From NCBI GenBank assembly GCA_964035545.1, contig OZ037765.1, positions 10,906,698-10,970,697 of the forward strand: 64,000 nt of DNA, in the 5' to 3' direction. How positions within the stretch are numbered: position 1 is the first letter of the stretch; each line of letters opens with the position of its first letter. The translations under genes and the position numbers were made by a program. Of the stretch, positions 57,801 through 64,000 are shown one piece after another. A model generated the notes under the pieces. That model did not search any database, was not told the origin of the DNA, and saw only the letters and a program-made list of their open reading frames with translations. The stretch comes from Bugula neritina. Its lineage: Eukaryota > Bryozoa > Gymnolaemata > Cheilostomatida > Bugulidae.

Positions 57801-59391
57801 TTTCGTCATCTGGTAACCAGTGTACACACTAGTTATATACAAATGAGCATAGCTGTTACGCAATGGGTATTATATAAGACTACTTCTGTCACGCAATAGC
57901 CTACACTTTTGTAATAGTATGCATTATTTAGCCTTTCATCAAACACTGACTTCACAGTTTATTGCTCAACTGGATCTAGTTTCAGCTCCTCATAACCTAA
58001 CATCAGTGTTTCATTTACAAAACATTTCCTATATGGAGGATGGAGGACTTTTCACTTTTAGTTTCTGCTCTTGAGAAAATCAATTTATCAGTTCTGCTTG
58101 CAGATGCCTGATGATTAGCAAATAGAGCTTTAGCTACCTTCCTTCTGTACCTAGAGCATGCAATATATTATATTTTATTAGACATGAAAGCCAGGATTGA
58201 GTGCGAAAACAACTTGCACTTCAAGAAAAGCAAAATTTGATTTATAGGTTTAAAATGGCAGAGCAGGAAAAACTACAAATGACCCAATTAAGGTCACTAG
58301 CTGACAACCAAGGTCATTTGAGGTCATGTGGTAATAGTGACTCACAGTACATACTCTTTGTTTTCCAACTACAACTTGTGAGGCAAAAATTGCAAATTGA
58401 ACTTTTTAGAAGAAAAATTCAACAAATTTCCAACTTGCTCATGTGTATGGCGTAATAGAACACAGAAACTGGGGAAAGAGTTACATGACCAATGGAGTTT
58501 TAGTATATCAATCTTGACTGATCAATCTTAAAACATTGCTTCATGCATAAATTCAGGGATAACACTTTAGCTTACCAACTTTTGTGTACTTCCTTTATAA
58601 AAATTATTTGCACACATAGCTAAGGCTTATTTATGATAACTTCCTATTTTTATCTTTCAAGTTTTGTACCCTGTAGTGTGCCATGTATTTAACAAATAGA
58701 AGAAATTTCACTTCTTTGAAACTACTAAATTAAGCATGTGATGCGTAGGTGGCTGTACTGTGAAGTAAGCTGCTAGACCTAGTACTTATTGAATATTGAT
58801 GCTTTTTAAACCTGTCGGTTTATTATAGATTCAGTAGCTGTGTGTAGCATAATATATAACAAGCTGTGATATGTTCTCCTATTAGACAGAAGTAGCTTCA
58901 ATAGCTTAAAGCAGCTCCAGGGCAGCTATCAGTTTCCTTAAGATAACAAACACGAGCTCTAAGCACCTTGTAGTAGTCGTCTGTCTGTAGTGCACTGAAA
59001 CAGAATATATCCTCAACAGGGAAATTAATGCTAGGGATATCGCTTCATAGGAAGGAGTATGATCACCTGCATGTGCTTGTATATTTCTACAGTATAGTAC
59101 TAGCTCAATGCTTAACTAGACCAACTAAATTGGTTACATATTGTATTGTGAGTTGTGTTAAAGCTGCACTACTTAAAATACTAAATTTTAATCAATGCGT
59201 TTTATCAATATCTATATTGTAGGTGCGCCATCTGTATGCTAGACTTTGAGGTGGGAGACCTAATGAGATTTCTACCGTGTCTGCATGCATATCACAAAGA
59301 CTGTATTGATGACTGGCTGATGAGATCTTTCACATGTCCTTCTTGCATGGAGCCAGTGGACGCTGCTTTGCTTTCTTCGTTTGATGGATAG
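54843..59391 (+). CDS. RNF11: RING finger protein 11 (RING-H2 E3 ubiquitin ligase)
   Basis: Membrane-anchored small RING ligase acting with NEDD4-family ligases and in endosomal/NF-kB regulation (family knowledge). Exons 54843-54986, 55268-55440 and 59223-59391; 161 aa (human about 154). The N-terminus MGSCLSGSP has Gly2 for myristoylation and Cys4 for palmitoylation, so ATG 54843 is preferred over the GTG codon just upstream. The middle block AYHPTPGIQRTASQLSEDDQ and KIAQRIGLIQHLPTG match the family. RING-H2: C107-x2-C110, C125-x-H127, H130-x2-C133, C144-x2-C147, with IDDWLMRSFTCPSCMEPVDA nearly identical to the vertebrate protein. Unlike vertebrate RNF11, no PPxY motif precedes the YHPTP block. 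Intron 2 is 3.8 kb. AATAAA at 60018 is the first plus-strand signal. Confidence 0.95.
55441..59222 (+). other. RNF11: RNF11 intron 2
   Basis: Large intron between a GTAAGT donor and a TTGTAG acceptor. It contains short chance open frames (for example about 55502-55819 and 58201-58455) with no family similarity that I can see, and a G8 run near 56010. No hidden exon is needed: the flanking exons join exactly as in the known protein. Confidence 0.6.
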
Positions 59392-60299
59392 ACATCAATG
59401 GATTAGGAAAATGATCTCTTTTTAGGGCCAATGTGGCGTAAGGTGCTGGCACCGCTCCATGTTGTAGCTGTGTTGTGATAACACTTCAAGCCTTGTGCTA
59501 CGTTATTCATCAGTGCAATATAGTTTCTAAATTTACTCCAGCAGTGGTCAGCAAAAACCTATATTCTAATGTTAACCTTTAGCGATTCCACTAAATTTTA
59601 TTTCACTGCTCCAGTTGCTATTCCCATGGATATTCTGCTACATTAGCTAAACACATGTCTGTGGGAATATTAAACTAGTAGAGAACTCTATAACATGCAG
59701 ATTAGTTGACTTATCATTTCTATTATTTGCTTGATTCCATGTCTGTATTCGCTGCGAACTGTTCACATTTTTATTGTCTTACTTATAGTACTTTTTTTAA
59801 GTTTAAAGATTATGTTTGTGCATGTAATTTTCAGCTGTGATGGTGCTGCTATGACACTATAGATGTTGTGTGTCCGTGAACTCTGCCCTTTACTTATATG
59901 ATTCAGAGTTTCTCTTATGTATACTGCTATATTATATATTTTATACAATTTTTATTTATTATGTTATATATGTGAGAATGACGGCACACCAGATGTGAAA
60001 AACACTTGAAATAATTTAATAAAATATTAATTTTTAAATTCATTTCTGTGCAATTATACAGCTAGAAGAGAAGGAAATTTTGACAATATAATATTCTGGT
60101 CTGTAGCCAGATATCATCAGCAAGTCATTTACAAATTAAATACTTTTGTTAACATTTTAGTTACTAGAAATACTGTTTATTGTTGCATTATATCTTATTA
60201 ATGACAAGTAATATTTTGTAATGCTATTCCAAGGACGGACTAATCAAAGGCTGATAATACAGCATATATAGTAGGGCTAAAATTTTTTCTATCTGTCCC
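59392..60299. other. Convergent 3' interval of RNF11 and IFT139
   Basis: Two genes meet tail to tail in about 900 bases. Plus-strand AATAAA at 60018-60023 (RNF11) and minus-strand AATAAA at 60181-60176 (IFT139, 120 bases after its stop) would leave the two transcripts just apart. If IFT139 instead used the minus-strand signals near 59951-59960, the 3' UTRs would overlap. Confidence 0.5.
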
Positions 60300-63200
60300 T
60301 CATATTCGTATGTTGAGTCTAGCTCTTTCTAGAATGTCTTTCCTGATCTTGGGATATTGAGGATGATTCTTCAAAACCTGACAAAATAGAGATTTTAGTT
60401 TTAAATTTGCAAATGAAAGCACAGCTTATGCTGTTAACAATGCTTAATAATCTGATTGCAGAGCAGGGTTTTGTTTCTGTACAATATAATTAGGGAACTA
60501 GAATTAGTCTTACGGTATGCAAATGTAAGGCGAAGTATACCTATTTAAGCCATGTGTCAATCTTTATTTCACCATTCCAATTAATTTGTAGCACTGTTTA
60601 TTATACTATGTAGCAAAATAATTCAAAATTTGATTCTCACTAGATTACAAATAAATGAATGATTGTAATAAGTAACAAACCACTAATTTTCCCAATACTA
60701 CCCAGCATGGGCTATTTGCTTCGTTTGTGAATATTATATTGAAGCTCAAAATTTGTGAGCAAGCTGTTTAGTGGTAATTGGTGAGGGTAAACACTCATTG
60801 GTGACATTATCAACATTAAACAATAAATTATATTCATAAATACAGACAAAGACCAGAAACTATATCATCCATCAAAACTAGAGGGTCAATTAACTCAAAT
60901 AGCAGACAATAGCTCTAACTATCTATAACTAGGTATAATAGATGCTACTGTTTCTATAACAACCTAAATTTAGAATATTAACTTCAAGTGAGTGGTGAGC
61001 TCAAACATAAAGGACTTCATAGCATTTTCTGCTATTGTCCTTTGACAACGTACAGAGGTTTTTTAGGCTATAAAATATATCTAAAACATTGGCAGCTACT
61101 ATTTTTATCAGTATTGCCTGAAAGAAATAAATTATATAATTGAATCGTCAGATTAATTGTTCTGATATCATATTGATTCACTAGTTAAATTTATTTAAAT
61201 AATTGGTCTGATTTAATTTACTGTTAGCTTTCCTATACAAAATACGTTATAAAAGTTGTATCTTTGGAAACAATGCATTCTTTCAGTATTTAAAAACCTG
61301 TAAGCAATAAATATTATGTTCAAGTTGAAAACAATTAGTTTATCTTAAATCTTTTCCCAACATAATATAACTTGAAAAACCGTACTCTTGACTTGTACAT
61401 TAATATTGAGTAGTTACAACTTCAAGTATGATATTTTTCTAGTTTTATGCATACTGCTCAACTTCAATATATATTTTTGAAGCTAACAGCTACGGCTTAA
61501 AATTATAATAATTGAAAATAAAGCTAGTTAGAAGGGGAAATTTTCCAGGAAATAGCTATAGGCTAGAAATTTCATTTACTTCCGGTAGTAGTAGACCTAT
61601 TACAACAGTCTTATCAGAACAGACGTATTAGAGCAAACCTATTAGAGCAGACCTATTAGAGCAGACCTATTAGAGCAAACAAAAAGTTTAGAACAACTTC
61701 CTTGTAGATAATAAAGTCCATTACACAGCATAATATATTCTATTGCTGATTGATTTATAAAGTGTATAACATTTATGTAATGACAATACATGGATAAACA
61801 TAAGCTTTAGCAGCATGGATATTCTGCTGCTTTAATTTATCACTAAAACTTCTTGAAAGACTTGTTCCTTGTCCTTACCACAAACAAGGTTAAAAGCTAA
61901 TTACATAAAATGTTCATATGATAATATATAAATATTATTAGGCTGCAAAGGCTTAGTTCTTGTACATCTATAGGTAGTGCAACTTTTCACTAATCTTTTT
62001 AGCTCTCATACTTGCATATTATTTAGTCCATTTTCTGCAGAAACTCATTTAAAAATAATTTCCTCAATTAACAGATATATATTTATTAAGTCAACGGCCA
62101 TCTTAACATATTTTTAAATCAGATTTTACTGTGAATGGTACACGTATAATAGTCAGAATATTATTAATGAGCAATAAAACTGTCAAAAGTAAAAAATATT
62201 TTTTAGTACATTTTTCATTTTATCTTATTTTCATTGCTTTTGAGGAAAAAAATAACGTTCCAGTAGTAGGGTTACAGCACCTCTTTGCATATCTATTATA
62301 TTATCGAAAAAAAGGAAAGCTGAATTATGATTAACTAACAGCAACTTTACTAACATTACACAGGGGACCCCTTAAGCCTACACAATATAATAGGCAATTT
62401 TAGCTACAATTGCATTCTATAAGCTAGAATTGCTTATTGTAGCCAGGCTGTGTTGATAGTGCTGTAAGACATAACATATACCTCAAATAATACATCTATT
62501 AGAGTACTGTGTTCCCACACACATCTATGGTTGTTATATTGATTCATGTTCAATTTGAAAGCAACAGAAGGCTGGCTGAATTGTACTTACATGGTGGGCA
62601 ATATCAATAGCATCCACGTATCTCTTAGCTTTGAGGTAATTGAAGCCAAGTTTATATCCAATATGGGGGTTGTTCTTGTTTCCATATTTCCATGCCATTT
62701 CATAATTGTCTGCTGCAGATTTAAATGACTGCTCTTTCTCCATGATGAATCCCATATACTCATAGGCTTTGCAACATGACTACAACATCAGAAACCATGT
62801 CAACTGCAAACCAACTGTATCATAACAGTCTGGACTTACACAATTCAAAAACATATTAATATTTTGTTGACTAAACCAAAGACATCTTGTGGCAAAGTGA
62901 AATCAATGAAGTATATATCTGTTAAGGCTGAATATCTGGTGGTCATAGTAGCTGAGTTAAATAGGTACTAAGGGACTAGTCTAAACAAAATACCATAAAA
63001 ATTACTTAAGAAAGGCACCAAAATATATAAAAGTCTAGGTTGACTTTCCAGTGTTTGGCTCATACTCATGCCTGACAGAGAAGGAACAAAAAACCGATAA
63101 TAAGGTTTTCAAATGCAACAGCTGATGAACTAGAGGGCAGCAAAAATCAAATATCAATATAAATCTAGTTGTCAAGATATTCATAAAAAATTTTCTTTTC

Positions 63201-63898
63201 AAAAATAGTTGTTTCTTATTACAGTAGGCCATAGTTGCACACAATAAAAAAAGTTTTCCCTACTTAAAGTACCCATTGACCAACATAAACTGTAGCATTC
63301 ATGAATTGCTCTAGAGTTGTGTTCACAACGCTTATTGTGACCTATCAGTGAAGATAGGCTGAGTTAATTACACAATCAACTAACCTTGTTATATGCAATG
63401 GCTTTTTTCAGAGTTTCAAGGGCCAGATCATGTTTATTGGACTGTATGTATATGTCTGCCATGAGTAGCCAAGCCTTCTCCAGGTCTTCTGCGTCTTCCA
63501 TATTCCAAGGAGCTTTCATTAACCTTTTCAACTGATTCCTAGCCCTAGGTGACTGCTTCAGCATCATATGCGCTGCTGCCATACCGTAGACAGCGCCAAC
63601 ATGATCTTTCTGTGAGATAAAAAAGGTGCAGTCAATCTTACAGCCGATCCAACAATTTCGTTAAATACAACTTGGCAAGCTATAAATGACTCTAGAATTT
63701 GCAGCGTGTCGTTTTTCAGCTCTTGAATTAATTTTACAAAAGTGCTTTTACGACAAAAAAATTAATTCTTACATTTTCTGTAGCAATGTCTGTGAAAGAC
63801 TGGAGAGCTGCTTCCATGTGTCCTTTATTCTTAGTCTGAAGAAGCATCATGTTCTCTAATAGTTTGGGTCGGATGTCACCAGGTTTAGGTTTCAAGTC
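60300..63898 (-). CDS. TTC21B: IFT139/TTC21B, C-terminal part (5' exons outside window)
   Basis: TPR-rich subunit of the IFT-A complex, needed for retrograde intraflagellar transport in cilia. The last four exons are visible: 63898-63773, 63609-63385, 62779-62591 and 60377-60300. All are in phase 0 and give 205 residues plus TGA. The sequence tracks the family end closely: [20 protein letters not shown], then [95 protein letters not shown], and finally [19 protein letters not shown]. The helices are TPR units, with the W-x2-LAD/A-x2-Y pattern visible. The last intron is 2.2 kb and carries a 14-bp tandem repeat. No exon could be supported in the final 100 bases of the window. Confidence 0.95.
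61622..61680. repeat. 14-bp tandem repeat
   Basis: About four copies of ACCTATTAGAGCAG with small variations (last unit ends GCAAAC, first has GTATT), in the last IFT139 intron. Just upstream, 61594-61621 holds two more diverged units. Confidence 0.85.
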
Positions 63899-64000
63899 CT
63901 GTGAACATAAAAACCAAAATATAACCAAATAGATAAGCTAAGATATGGAGCTAAGAGGTGCCATGGCTGTACCTGTAGCAGCGCTACTTAACTACTACTC

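Noticed and set aside
58201-58455. 84-codon frame rich in Gln/Lys in RNF11 intron 2
   Set aside because: Begins at a non-ATG codon, and the RNF11 exons join correctly without it.
63900-64000. Another IFT139 exon at the window end
   Set aside because: A GTACAG donor-like site exists on the - strand, but all frames before it hit stops within about 25 bases.

Overview
The window is nuclear genomic DNA of an invertebrate animal. It is AT-rich, has no dense prokaryote-type coding, and its genes are split into short exons with GT/AG introns. The gene set (an EBF/Collier factor, a hemopexin matrix metalloproteinase, an Integrator subunit, an IFT-A subunit, RNF11) is metazoan. The EBF/Collier protein carries only one copy of the helix that vertebrate EBF proteins duplicate, so a vertebrate is unlikely. 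The phylum cannot be told from this sequence.

Layout, left to right: (1) 260-3377, + strand, the last three exons of uroporphyrinogen-III synthase. (2) 3378-11467, gene-poor spacer with one SINE. (3) 11538-16834, + strand, a seven-exon secreted matrix metalloproteinase (650 aa) with an unusual prodomain. (4) 17375-19556, spacer with a promoter-like patch. (5) 37422-19557, - strand, a 14-exon COE/EBF/Collier transcription factor with long introns. (6) 37423-42610, spacer holding a decayed LINE. (7) 42611-48706, + strand, Integrator subunit 14 (519 aa, eight exons), with introns carrying several non-autonomous transposons. (8) 49356-51747, + strand, a Tctex1-domain dynein light-chain-like gene. 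(9) 54843-59391, + strand, RNF11, a RING-H2 ubiquitin ligase. (10) 63898-60300, - strand, the last four exons of TTC21B/IFT139, convergent with RNF11. The genes are functionally unrelated neighbours (haem synthesis, matrix turnover, neural/mesodermal transcription, RNA processing, dynein/cilia, ubiquitin, ciliary transport). Nothing suggests an operon or gene cluster.

The most notable non-coding item is a complete type I hammerhead ribozyme (25405-25467, + strand). It lies between long TA microsatellites inside a COE intron, next to a perfect 90-bp palindrome (25527-25616). Such ribozymes are known from Penelope-like retroelements and retrozymes. A weaker, decayed hammerhead-like tandem repeat sits on the - strand of a metalloproteinase intron (15213-15345). 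Other mobile DNA includes a 490-bp hAT-type MITE with an 8-bp target duplication, a 281-bp Harbinger-like MITE with a TTA duplication, a 457-bp element with AGACGC-rich inverted ends, three copies of one tRNA-type SINE, and a LINE relic.

Exon boundaries were read by eye from splice sites, phase continuity and family similarity recalled from knowledge. No search or alignment was run. UTR limits are mostly unknown.
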